DNA of 52,375 bases from an uncultured Alistipes sp. (GTDB lineage Bacteria > Bacteroidota > Bacteroidia > Bacteroidales > Rikenellaceae), in contig CALUKI010000013.1 of the NCBI GenBank assembly GCA_944321175.1, forward strand, positions 1 through 52,375, written 5' to 3'. Below the pieces are notes generated by a model, which was not told the DNA's origin, searched no databases, and saw nothing but the letters and a program-made list of their open reading frames with translations. Positions 43,805 to 51,637 of the stretch are shown here, one piece after another. The position numbers and the translations under genes were made by a program. How positions within the stretch are numbered: the stretch's first letter is position 1; every line of letters starts with the position of its first letter.

Positions 43805-43872
43805 TCCATTCAACCTGAGGCCGCTTCAAACGCCGTCCGTTTGCTGAGATGCAGGCGGCGGTTTACGGATAA

Positions 43873-43902
43873 GAGGGATGCGGCCATGCGGCCGCATCCC
43901 TC
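43873..43902. terminator. Hairpin between convergent genes
   Basis: GAGGGATGCGGCC pairs with GGCCGCATCCCTC (13 bp, loop ATGC). U runs are weak on both sides. The rest of 43805-44020 has no gene; GC-rich repeats near 43998-44020 lack structure I can name. Confidence 0.5.
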
Positions 43903-44020
43903 CTGTATATTGCCGATCAGCGGACGGTTCCGTCTTCTTCTCCTCTTTCCCCCGCATCGCTGCATGGGGCAACGGTTGAAAATCGTCGTTCCGGCGGCCG
44001 GGCGGCCGGATGTCGCCGGC

Positions 44021-44503
44021 CTATTTTTCGGATTCCTCCATCAGATCGTCGAGCAATCCGCTGCAACCGTCCTCCAGCAGATCGAGAACCAGTTCGAACC
44101 CTTCATGTCCTTCGTAATAGGGGTCGGGGACATGGCTCCATTGCGGCGAATGCCGGCAGAATTCGACCATGCGGTAGATTTTCCTGCCCGACTCGCGTGT
44201 CGGCGCCATGCGGTGTACGGATTCATAGTTGTAGTCATCCATGACGATGATCCGGTCGAACCGTTCGAAATCCGACTCCCGCAGCGGCCGTGCCCGGTGT
44301 GTCAGTTCATATCCGCGCTGCGCCGCAGCACGCCGCATGCGCCGGTCCGGCAGATCCCCTGCATGGCCGGAATAGGTTCCTGCCGAATCCGCCTCGATGC
44401 GATCCGCAATCCCGTTGCGCCGCACCATCGTGCGGAAGATCTCCTCTGCGGCGGGAGAACGGCAGATGTTGCCGAGGCAGACGAATAGTATCCTGGTTTT
44501 CAT
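44021..44503 (-). CDS. Low-molecular-weight protein-tyrosine phosphatase
   Basis: 160 residues. The phosphate loop FVCLGNICRSP (C-x5-R-S) lies at the N-terminus, and the general-acid motif VPDPYYEG near residue 125. It dephosphorylates tyrosine in the cytoplasm, often in polysaccharide-export control. The start at 44503 is the family start (MKTRILFVCLGN). A perfect -7 box lies only 6 nt upstream. Confidence 0.93.
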   Translation of the reverse strand: MKTRILFVCLGNICRSPAAEEIFRTMVRRNGIADRIEADSAGTYSGHAGDLPDRRMRRAAAQRGYELTHRARPLRESDFERFDRIIVMDDYNYESVHRMAPTRESGRKIYRMVEFCRHSPQWSHVPDPYYEGHEGFELVLDLLEDGCSGLLDDLMEESEK

Positions 44504-44509
44504 CGCCTG

Positions 44510-44517
44510 CAAAGATA
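44510..44517 (-). promoter_or_regulatory. Promoter -7 box of tyrosine phosphatase, near-leaderless
   Basis: Minus strand TATCTTTG, 6 nt before the ATG. Transcription would start within about 3 nt of the start codon. Confidence 0.65.
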
Positions 44518-44625
44518 GTACTTTTTTTTATCTCCCTTTTTGAACGGGTCCTCGAAAAAGCCGACATGCGGTATGGATTTTGAAGGAGATGGGCCGATGT
44601 GCTCCGAACGGATCCGTGCCGCATG

Positions 44626-44635
44626 CCCCCCCCCC
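44626..44635. repeat. Poly-C tract (10) in divergent gap
   Basis: Ten C on the plus strand. It lies about 110 nt upstream of the phosphatase promoter box and 150 nt upstream of the envelope-operon promoter. The rest of 44518-44787 has no gene I can support. Confidence 0.9.
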
Positions 44636-44787
44636 TCCTGGATCGCCGCAACGGTTGCCGGCCGGTCCGATCCGACAGCCGTCCGCGTTGCTGTTCCGTT
44701 CTTGTTTTATGATCGAAAGATGTGATATTAACGGCAGTATAGAACATTATTCTGACGATTACACAGCCGGAACAATGGAAAAATATG

Positions 44788-44795
44788 TATCTTTG
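44788..44795 (+). promoter_or_regulatory. Promoter -7 box of envelope operon
   Basis: TATCTTTG, 32 nt before the ATG at 44828. It would drive the YtfJ-like, barrel and transferase-like genes. Confidence 0.7.
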
Positions 44796-44827
44796 CACGG
44801 TATTTCCCTGCAAACAGAGAAGAATAT

Positions 44828-45364
44828 ATGAACAGACTGAAAATAACAACCCTGCTTTTGTGCCTGTCGGCCGTGTCCGCCGTTTCGGCACAGGAAGACG
44901 CTGCAAATCTCTCCCTGCCGCGCAAGGTCTCGAATGTCGAAATCCTCAACCTTGAGGGGAAAGCGGCAAAACTGCCCTGCTGGGGCGAGAAGAACCTGAT
45001 GATCTTCTATGTGGATCCCGACCACCACAAACAGAACGAAGAGTTTACCTACGAACTGGAGAAAAACCATCGCGCCCAAAGCGATGAGATCTACGGTTTC
45101 GGCGTGATGAACCTCAAGGACGCCCCGATGGTACCCAACGGCATGGCCCGCATGATGGCCCGCAAGCGCACCGAAACGAACGGCGCTACGGTGTTGGCGG
45201 ATCAGGACCGGACGTTGAGCCGTGCATGGGAACTCGGCGATTGCAACAATCAGTTCGTGCTCTTGTTCGTGAACAAGGCGGGCGAACTCGTCTTCATGCG
45301 CAAGGGGCAGCTGTCGGAAGCCGACAAAGAGGCTTTCTACGAAGTACTGGACACCTATAAATAG
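44828..45364 (+). CDS. YtfJ family thioredoxin-fold periplasmic protein
   Basis: 178 residues with a signal peptide (about 1-22). The rest follows the YtfJ pattern (EGKAAKLPCWGEKNLMIFYVDPDHH, VLADQDRTLSRAWELGD, VLLFVNKAGELVFMRKGQL). The fold is thioredoxin-like but there is no CxxC pair, so it is not a standard disulfide enzyme. It is the first gene of a compact operon: the barrel gene follows after 4 nt and the transferase-like gene after a further 14. Confidence 0.8.
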   Translation: MNRLKITTLLLCLSAVSAVSAQEDAANLSLPRKVSNVEILNLEGKAAKLPCWGEKNLMIFYVDPDHHKQNEEFTYELEKNHRAQSDEIYGFGVMNLKDAPMVPNGMARMMARKRTETNGATVLADQDRTLSRAWELGDCNNQFVLLFVNKAGELVFMRKGQLSEADKEAFYEVLDTYK

Positions 45365-45368
45365 GGAC

Positions 45369-46583
45369 ATGTCGTTGCGAAGGTCGCTCCCAGCCGTCGT
45401 GTGCTGTTTCCTGTGTTCCGTCGTCTGTGCACAACAACGCGACAGCGTATATGTGCATGACGGCGATACGATCCGTTATACCTACACCCCGCTGCCTGCC
45501 GCATCCGCAAAAACGGCCGGAACTCGACCTGCACGAAAGGACAATTTCTGGAACAGGATCTTTTACGGAAACGTCGACCGGACGTTTGAGAAAAAAATCG
45601 ATTTCAGTTTCATCGGGGCCCCCTCCTATACCAAGGAGTCCAGTTTGGGTCTCGGTCTGCTGGCTTCGGGTCTCTACCGTGTCGATCGTACGGATTCGAT
45701 AACCCCGCCGTCGGACGTGTCGCTTTTCGGAAGCGTTTCGCTGTCGGGATTCTACATGTTCGGCGTGAGCGGAAATACCCTGTTCAACCACAACCGTTCG
45801 CGGGTAATCTACGAGGTGGCGTTTGCGTCGAAACCGCTCGATTTCTGGGGCATAGGTTACGATGCGGGACGTTTCAATCCCGCTCAGCGTTACATCCGCA
45901 AACAGGTCCGGTTCGACGCCGGCTATCTCCATGAAATTTTGAAACATACCTATATCGGAGCGTCGTTGCACCTCGCCTACATGCGGGCAAAGGATTTCGA
46001 CCGCATAGCACCTCTGCTGGGCGATCAGAGATCCCACTATCTTGCATCCGGGCTGGGTGTCACCCTGCAGTACGATTCGCGCGATTTCATCCCTAATCCG
46101 CAAAGCGGCTGTTATCTGATGATCAAGGAGATCGTCTATCCGGAGTGGACGGGGACCTGCGAAACCACCCTCTCGAAGACAACGATAACCGCCGACTATT
46201 ATCAGCGGCTGTGGTCCGGAGGCGTACTTGCAGCCGATTTGTTCGGCGAATTCAACAGTCACGGCGTTCCCTGGTGCATGATGGCCGAATTGGGAGGAGG
46301 ATACCGCATGCGCGGATACTACCAGGGCCGTTACATCGACAACAATATCCTGACCTTCCAACTCGAATACCGGCAACATATCTGGCGGCGTTTCGGCGGC
46401 GTCCTGTGGGGCGGGGCCGGGAATGTATTCCCTTCGTTCGGCAGTTTCAGGTGGAAGCAGACGCTGCCCAATTACGGCATCGGACTCCGCTGGGAGTTCA
46501 AGCACCGCGTCAATGTGCGTATCGATTACGGCTTCGGCCGTAAAACAAGCGGCGTGGTGTTCAATATCAACGAAGCATTTTAA
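45369..46583 (+). CDS. Omp85/BamA-type barrel without POTRA domains
   Basis: 404 residues. A signal peptide (about 1-21) is followed by a short linker and then directly by barrel strands (FSFIGAPSYTKESSLGLGLLASGLY). The GGGYRMRGYYQGRYIDNN segment corresponds to the conserved loop-6 motif of Omp85 proteins. There is no room for POTRA domains (barrel starts near residue 70). The C-terminus ends in a barrel strand with final Phe. It probably sits in the outer membrane; substrate unknown. Confidence 0.82.
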   Translation: MSLRRSLPAVVCCFLCSVVCAQQRDSVYVHDGDTIRYTYTPLPAASAKTAGTRPARKDNFWNRIFYGNVDRTFEKKIDFSFIGAPSYTKESSLGLGLLASGLYRVDRTDSITPPSDVSLFGSVSLSGFYMFGVSGNTLFNHNRSRVIYEVAFASKPLDFWGIGYDAGRFNPAQRYIRKQVRFDAGYLHEILKHTYIGASLHLAYMRAKDFDRIAPLLGDQRSHYLASGLGVTLQYDSRDFIPNPQSGCYLMIKEIVYPEWTGTCETTLSKTTITADYYQRLWSGGVLAADLFGEFNSHGVPWCMMAELGGGYRMRGYYQGRYIDNNILTFQLEYRQHIWRRFGGVLWGGAGNVFPSFGSFRWKQTLPNYGIGLRWEFKHRVNVRIDYGFGRKTSGVVFNINEAF

Positions 46584-46597
46584 CACATTCGCTCATT

Positions 46598-48286
46598 ATG
46601 GAAAGGGATATGGACAACCCCCGAAGCAATCGGCCGACAACCATCCTGACGGTCTGTTACCTCGTTGCGATGATGATCCCGAACGCCATTCTGTTCTTTA
46701 CCGAACCCTACTGCGGGTGGTCGAAAGCCGCCTTGCTGCTTCTGCCGCTGGGCTGCTACATGCTCTGGAGCGCGGCTTTCCGCCGGGTCGGAGTCGCCAT
46801 CTGGCTCAGTTTCCCCGTCATCCTGTTCTGTGCCCTGCAAATCGTCCTGCTCTATCTGTTCGGCAACTCGGTCGCTGCTACGGACATGTTCATCAATATC
46901 ATTACGACGAACCCCGGCGAGGCGAACGAACTGCTGAGCAACATCTACCCTGCCGTACTCATGGTCTGCGCTTTTTATCTGCCGCTGCTGGTTTTCGGCT
47001 CCTGTTATTGGTACCATCGGGCCGAATATTCCGGAACCTTCCGCCGTCGTATGGGATTCGCGGGGGGCTTGTCGGCGCTCGTCGGGTTCTGTCTGTTGAT
47101 TCCCGTGTACGGAAGCGGCCGCAGAGTGGTTCTCCGAAACGATATTTTCCCGGTGAATGTCGGTTACAACGTCTGGCTGTGCATGCGCGAATATGCCCGG
47201 ATCAAGAACTATGACGAGACCTCGGCCGGCTTTACCTATCATGCCCGACGCACGGCCGAGGCTTCGAAACGCGAAATCTATGTCTATGTGATCGGCGAAG
47301 CGGCGCGCGCCGCAAATTGGGAACTTTACGGCTACGACCGGCCGACGAATCCCCGGCTCAAGGCGATGGGCGATCGCGTGGTGGTGTTCCGGAACATGCT
47401 TACGCAGAGCAACACGACCCATAAGAGCGTCCCGTTGATTCTGTCGTCGGTGCGTACCGAGGAGCATGACGAACTGTTCCGCCGCACAGGTTTGCCGGCC
47501 CTCTTCAAGGAGGCGGGATTCCGTACATGGTTTCTGTCGAACCAGTCGCCGCAAGGCGCCATGATCGACAATCTGGCTCGCGATGCCGACAGCCTGGTCT
47601 ATTTGAAACACCCCCGATTCGATCAGCAGCTGCTCGACACGATGAAACGCGTCATTGCCGAAGACCGCACGCATGATTTGCTCTTCATCCTGCACTGCTA
47701 CGGGTCCCATTTCAGCTACTACCAGCGTTATCCGCGCGAAGTAGCCTATTTCCGGCCCGACGGCGATGTTGCGGTCGAACGTCAGCACAAGCACAAGCTT
47801 TGGAACTCCTACGACAATTCGATCCGATACACCGATGAATTCCTTGCGTCGATGATCGATTATCTGTCGTCGCTCGATGCTTGCAGCGCGCTGTTGTACA
47901 GCTCCGATCACGGCGAGGATCTGCTCGATGACGAACGCGACAGGTTCCTGCACGCATCGCCTACGACGACGTGCTGGCAGCTGCACATTGCGTCGCTGGC
48001 ATGGTTTTCGGACGAGTATATCCGGGAATTCCCGCAACAAGCCGCTGCGGCCGCATCTCATGAGAATGCTCCGGCAACGACCCATGCGCTGTTCCATACG
48101 ATGGCCGATATTGCCCATATCGACGGCGATTATGTCGATCGTACATCATCGTTGGCCAGTCCCGAATACGATACGCTTGCACGACGTTATTATCTCAACG
48201 ACCACAACCGTGCCGTGCCGTTTCCCAGAACAGGGCTGAACGAGACCGATCTGGACTACTTCCGGCGTCGGGGAATCGAGCTGTGA
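46598..48286 (+). CDS. Phosphoethanolamine-transferase-like membrane protein with altered nucleophile site
   Basis: 562 residues. About five membrane segments (about 20-185) precede a periplasmic alkaline-phosphatase-like domain, the EptA/MCR architecture. Retained residues are E234 in VIGEAAR, H371 in HCYGSHF, D437/H438 in SSDHGED and H452 in RFLHASP; the GYDRPTNP string is also conserved. The family nucleophile is the Thr of GETAR; here codon 235 is GCG (Ala), one base from ACG. The enzyme may be inactive as a transferase, or the group may use another residue. Substrate in the family is lipid A or glycan ethanolamine phosphate. Confidence 0.8.
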   Translation: MERDMDNPRSNRPTTILTVCYLVAMMIPNAILFFTEPYCGWSKAALLLLPLGCYMLWSAAFRRVGVAIWLSFPVILFCALQIVLLYLFGNSVAATDMFINIITTNPGEANELLSNIYPAVLMVCAFYLPLLVFGSCYWYHRAEYSGTFRRRMGFAGGLSALVGFCLLIPVYGSGRRVVLRNDIFPVNVGYNVWLCMREYARIKNYDETSAGFTYHARRTAEASKREIYVYVIGEAARAANWELYGYDRPTNPRLKAMGDRVVVFRNMLTQSNTTHKSVPLILSSVRTEEHDELFRRTGLPALFKEAGFRTWFLSNQSPQGAMIDNLARDADSLVYLKHPRFDQQLLDTMKRVIAEDRTHDLLFILHCYGSHFSYYQRYPREVAYFRPDGDVAVERQHKHKLWNSYDNSIRYTDEFLASMIDYLSSLDACSALLYSSDHGEDLLDDERDRFLHASPTTTCWQLHIASLAWFSDEYIREFPQQAAAAASHENAPATTHALFHTMADIAHIDGDYVDRTSSLASPEYDTLARRYYLNDHNRAVPFPRTGLNETDLDYFRRRGIEL

Positions 48287-48322
48287 CAGGGAAAGGCCAA
48301 TGCGGCGGTACAGAATGATTTA

Positions 48323-48331
48323 CCCCCCCCC
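48323..48331. repeat. Poly-C tract (9) after the transferase-like gene
   Basis: Nine C on the plus strand, 37 nt past the stop. Confidence 0.9.
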
Positions 48332-48379
48332 TGCCTGAGGGCGTGCGCCTGCCGTTTCCGGCGTCATCCCCAATAATAA

Positions 48380-48403
48380 AGGGCCATCCAAACGGATGGC
48401 CCT
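48380..48403. terminator. Bidirectional terminator
   Basis: AGGGCCATCC pairs with GGATGGCCCT (10 bp), loop AAAC. On the minus strand it is followed by TTATTATTG. It lies 21 nt past the stop of the histone H1-like gene and also serves the plus-strand operon. Confidence 0.8.
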
Positions 48404-48424
48404 CATCTTTTCGGGTTCCAAAAC

Positions 48425-48598
48425 TTATTTGGCAGCCTCGACGGAAACCTTGCGGAATTCTTTCATCAACTTCGACAGTTCCAGCGCAGCCTTGCGTGCA
48501 CGGGTTCCTGCAGCCTTGTTGTTTTTGGATACCTGAGCCTCTGCATTTACTTCAAAGAGTGCATACTGGGCCTTGATTTGTTCAATCACTTTTTCCAT
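48425..48598 (-). CDS. Histone H1-like (Hc1-type) small protein
   Basis: 57 residues, lysine- and alanine-rich, helical: MEKVIEQIKAQYALFEVNAE followed by KNNKAAGTRARKAALELSKL and a basic end. The pattern matches Bacteroidetes histone H1-like proteins that bind DNA and shape the nucleoid. The start at 48598 fits the family length. Confidence 0.87.
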   Translation of the reverse strand: MEKVIEQIKAQYALFEVNAEAQVSKNNKAAGTRARKAALELSKLMKEFRKVSVEAAK

Positions 48599-48628
48599 AA
48601 TCGTAAATATTGGGTTGTTTATCGCAGG

Positions 48629-48636
48629 CAAATTTA
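48629..48636 (-). promoter_or_regulatory. Promoter -7 box of histone H1-like gene
   Basis: Minus strand TAAATTTG, 30 nt before the ATG. Between 48637 and 48937 I see no gene, only AT-rich then GC-rich sequence. Confidence 0.55.
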
Positions 48637-48937
48637 AGAAAGATTTTGAAGATTAAAAATATTTTCGCAAAAAAATGCGTTTAAAAGCCTATCATCCGGA
48701 ATTTTAGCATTTCCGCGCCTGTGCGGCGGCCTGTTTCCGTCCTTTCCTTACGGGTGAAAACGGTTGCGGTGAACCGAACCGTTGCGCTTTTTGTTGCCGT
48801 GTCCCTTCTTTTTTTTCGGCCGTTGCGGCAGACGGCACGGAACGGCCGCCCGGCACCGTGCCGCTTGCAGCGGTGATCCGGCCGCCGCCGTTTCGGCCGG
48901 AGTGCGGGGCGGAACCCGTGAAGATCCGAGGCCCGAA

Positions 48938-48955
48938 ATACCTGTTTCGAGGTAT
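48938..48955 (+). promoter_or_regulatory. Palindrome upstream of feoAB promoter
   Basis: ATACCT-N6-AGGTAT, perfect arms, 21 nt before the -7 box and covering the -33 region. It is well placed for a metal-sensing repressor; the regulator is unknown. Confidence 0.45.
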
Positions 48956-48976
48956 CGGAAAACCGCATTTTTCCAT

Positions 48977-48984
48977 TAACTTTG
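48977..48984 (+). promoter_or_regulatory. Promoter -7 box of feoAB
   Basis: TAACTTTG, 27 nt before the ATG at 49012. Confidence 0.6.
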
Positions 48985-49011
48985 CCACGCCAAGTTATCA
49001 TGTAGGAAAAA

Positions 49012-51354
49012 ATGCGTCTCTCAGAGTTGAAAACAGGCCAGTCGGCAACGATCCTCAAGGTGTTGGGACACGGCGGTTTCCGCCGTCGGATCATGGAGAT
49101 GGGATTCGTGCGCGGTAAACGCGTCGATGTCCTGCAAAATGCGCCGCTGCATGATCCGATCAAGTATCGGATCATGGATTACGAGGTGTCATTGCGGCGC
49201 AGCGAAGCGGCGATGATCGTCGTGATGACCGCCGAAGAGGCCCGGCAGAAACTCGAAGAGCCCCATGTGGCGACCGCCCCCGATGAAACGAGCGTCGAAG
49301 AGGTTATCACGTCGCAGCACCGCACGATCAATGTCGCGCTGATCGGAAACCCCAACAGCGGCAAAACATCGCTCTTCAATGCCATATCGGGCGGCCATGA
49401 ACATGTCGGGAACTACAGCGGCGTGACGGTCGATGCAAAACGCGGAGAACACCGCTATCGGGGTTACAGGTTCATCATTACCGACCTTCCCGGCACCTAT
49501 GCCCTTTCGGCCTATACGCCCGAAGAGCTCTATGTGCGCCGGCATCTGGTTAACGACACCCCCGATGTGGTGATCAATGCCGTCGTGGCGTCGAATCTCG
49601 AACGCAACCTCTATCTTACGACCGAACTGATCGACATTGACCCGAAAATGGTCGTGGCGCTCAATATGTACGACGAACTGGAAGCGAGCGGCGCCGCACT
49701 CGATTATGAACATCTGGGCGCCATGCTCGGCGTGCCGATGGTGCCGGTTGTGGCCAGGACGCGGCGCGGGCTGCAGACGCTGCTCGATACGGTGATCGCC
49801 GTCTATGAGAACGAAGATCCGCGCGTGCGCCATATCCATATCAACAACGGGCCGGTCATCGAACAGGCGTTGCAGCCGTTGTATGAACGGATCCGCGAAC
49901 ATCGTGACGAACTGCCCAAACACTTCCCGCCGCGCTATTTCGCCATGAAGATGCTCGAACGCGACAAGGAGGTCGAAGCGCAGTTGTCCGAGTGCCCGCA
50001 TTATGCCGAATGGTGCACGTTGCGGGACCGTGCCGTGCCGCAGGTCGAGGAGGAGCTGGGCGAAGATGTCGAAACGGCTTTCGCTAACCAGAAATACGGA
50101 TTCATCTCCGGCGCGTTGAAGGAGACCTATGTGCCGGGCGAAAAGGAGCAGGCGCAAACCACCCGTCTGATCGATGCCTTCGTGACGCACAGGCTGTGGG
50201 GCTTTCCGGTCTTCTTTTTCCTCATGTGGCTGATGTTCTACTGCACATTCAACATCGGGCAGTATCCGCAGGCATGGATCGAATCGCTGGTCGGATGGAT
50301 CGGTTCGCTTGTCGAACGAACCGTTCCCGACGGGTCGCTCAAGGCTTTGCTCGTCGACGGCGTGATCGGCGGCGTGGGCAGCGTGATCGTCTTCCTTCCC
50401 AATATCGTCATCCTCTATCTCTTCATTTCATTCATGGAGGATTCGGGCTATCTGGCCCGCGCGGCCTTTATCATGGACCGCGTGATGCACCGTATCGGCC
50501 TGCACGGAAAATCCTTTATCCCGCTGGTCATGGGTTTCGGATGCAACGTCCCCGCCATCATGGCCACACGGACGATCGAGAGCCGCAGCAGCCGTCTGAT
50601 CACGGTGCTGATCACGCCTTTCATGTCGTGCAGCGCCCGCTTGCCGATCTATATCCTGTTTGCCGGCACCTTCTTCCCGACGCATGCCGGCTGGGTGCTC
50701 TTCTCCCTCTACCTGTTGGGGATTCTGATGGCGATGGCGACGGCCCGTCTCATGCGCCGCTTCTTCTACAAGGTCGATGAGACCCCCTTTGTCATGGAAT
50801 TGCCGCCCTATCGTCTCCCGACATGGCGCTCCACCTTGTCGCACATGTGGGACAAAAGCGCCCAATATCTTCGCAAAATGGGCGGCCTGATCCTTGTCGC
50901 TTCACTCATCGTCTGGTTCCTGAGCTACTTCCCCCGGCCGGCCGAAGGCGTCTCGGAAGCCGCACACTACGAAAACTCCTATCTCGGCCGTATCGGCCAT
51001 TGGTGCGAGCCGCTCGTCGAGCCGCTCGGACTGAATTGGAAATCGGGTGTCGCCATCCTGTCGGGAATATCTGCGAAGGAGATTGTTGTCAGCACGCTGG
51101 GCGTTCTCTATTCGAATGATGCAGGGACAACCGAAACCTCGCTTTCACAGACCTTGCGTGAAAGCGGCGATTTTACGCCGGCATCGGCACTGGCATTTCT
51201 GGTCTTCTCGCTCATCTACTTCCCCTGCATCGCTACGGTAGCCGCCGTGCGCAGCGAGGCCGGACGGGGCTGGGCCTGTGCGACGATGCTCTACAATACG
51301 GTCGTTGCGTGGCTGATGGCGTGGGGCGTCTATCATCTTGCCCTGATATTGTAG
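49012..51354 (+). CDS. feoB: Ferrous iron transporter FeoA-FeoB fusion
   Basis: 780 residues. Residues 1-75 are a FeoA SH3-like domain (MRLSELKTGQSATI, MGFVRGKRV). FeoB follows with G1 GNPNSGKTS, G2 GNYSGVTVD, G3 DLPG and G4 NMYD, then a helical spacer and about eight membrane segments with FLPNIVILYLFISFMEDSGYLARAAF and GFGCNVPAIMATRT. It imports Fe2+ in anaerobic conditions, powered by nucleotide hydrolysis. In the switch region the usual VVDASNLERN reads AVVASNLERN (Val 192 for Asp). Confidence 0.96.
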   Translation: MRLSELKTGQSATILKVLGHGGFRRRIMEMGFVRGKRVDVLQNAPLHDPIKYRIMDYEVSLRRSEAAMIVVMTAEEARQKLEEPHVATAPDETSVEEVITSQHRTINVALIGNPNSGKTSLFNAISGGHEHVGNYSGVTVDAKRGEHRYRGYRFIITDLPGTYALSAYTPEELYVRRHLVNDTPDVVINAVVASNLERNLYLTTELIDIDPKMVVALNMYDELEASGAALDYEHLGAMLGVPMVPVVARTRRGLQTLLDTVIAVYENEDPRVRHIHINNGPVIEQALQPLYERIREHRDELPKHFPPRYFAMKMLERDKEVEAQLSECPHYAEWCTLRDRAVPQVEEELGEDVETAFANQKYGFISGALKETYVPGEKEQAQTTRLIDAFVTHRLWGFPVFFFLMWLMFYCTFNIGQYPQAWIESLVGWIGSLVERTVPDGSLKALLVDGVIGGVGSVIVFLPNIVILYLFISFMEDSGYLARAAFIMDRVMHRIGLHGKSFIPLVMGFGCNVPAIMATRTIESRSSRLITVLITPFMSCSARLPIYILFAGTFFPTHAGWVLFSLYLLGILMAMATARLMRRFFYKVDETPFVMELPPYRLPTWRSTLSHMWDKSAQYLRKMGGLILVASLIVWFLSYFPRPAEGVSEAAHYENSYLGRIGHWCEPLVEPLGLNWKSGVAILSGISAKEIVVSTLGVLYSNDAGTTETSLSQTLRESGDFTPASALAFLVFSLIYFPCIATVAAVRSEAGRGWACATMLYNTVVAWLMAWGVYHLALIL

Positions 51355-51377
51355 CGAACTGTTTCAATTGACGGCGA

Positions 51378-51530
51378 ATGGAGTGGCAGGATCTGGTTGT
51401 CGCGGTTGTCGGCTTCGGCGTGGCGGTGTATCTTTTGCGGCGTCTGTTTTGCGGCCGGAAGCGGTCGAACGGCTGTGCATCGTGTTCGAAGGAGTGCCCC
51501 GTTCGCGATTTGCTGCGCAAAAAGGAATAG
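51378..51530 (+). CDS. FeoB-associated Cys-rich membrane protein
   Basis: 50 residues. One membrane segment (MEWQDLVVAVVGFGVAVYLL) precedes a basic stretch and four cysteines (C25, C34, C37, C42, the last three as CASCSKEC). This is the pattern of the small FeoB-associated Cys-rich family (PF12669-like). It starts 23 nt after feoB and ends just before the operon terminator. The cysteines may bind iron or zinc at the inner face; function is not established. Confidence 0.85.
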   Translation: MEWQDLVVAVVGFGVAVYLLRRLFCGRKRSNGCASCSKECPVRDLLRKKE

Positions 51531-51543
51531 CCGATTTTCTCCT

Positions 51544-51583
51544 AAAAAGACGGCCTCACCGGAATTGGTGAGGCCGTCTTTTT
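51544..51583. terminator. Strong bidirectional terminator of feo operon
   Basis: A 17-bp perfect stem (51544-51560 with 51567-51583), loop GGAATT, with A/T runs on both flanks. It separates the feo operon from the convergent transporter gene. Confidence 0.93.
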
Positions 51584-51637
51584 TCTCTCTGTCTTCAGAT
51601 GCTGTTCCGTCGCATTCCCATTATTATACAGCGCTTT

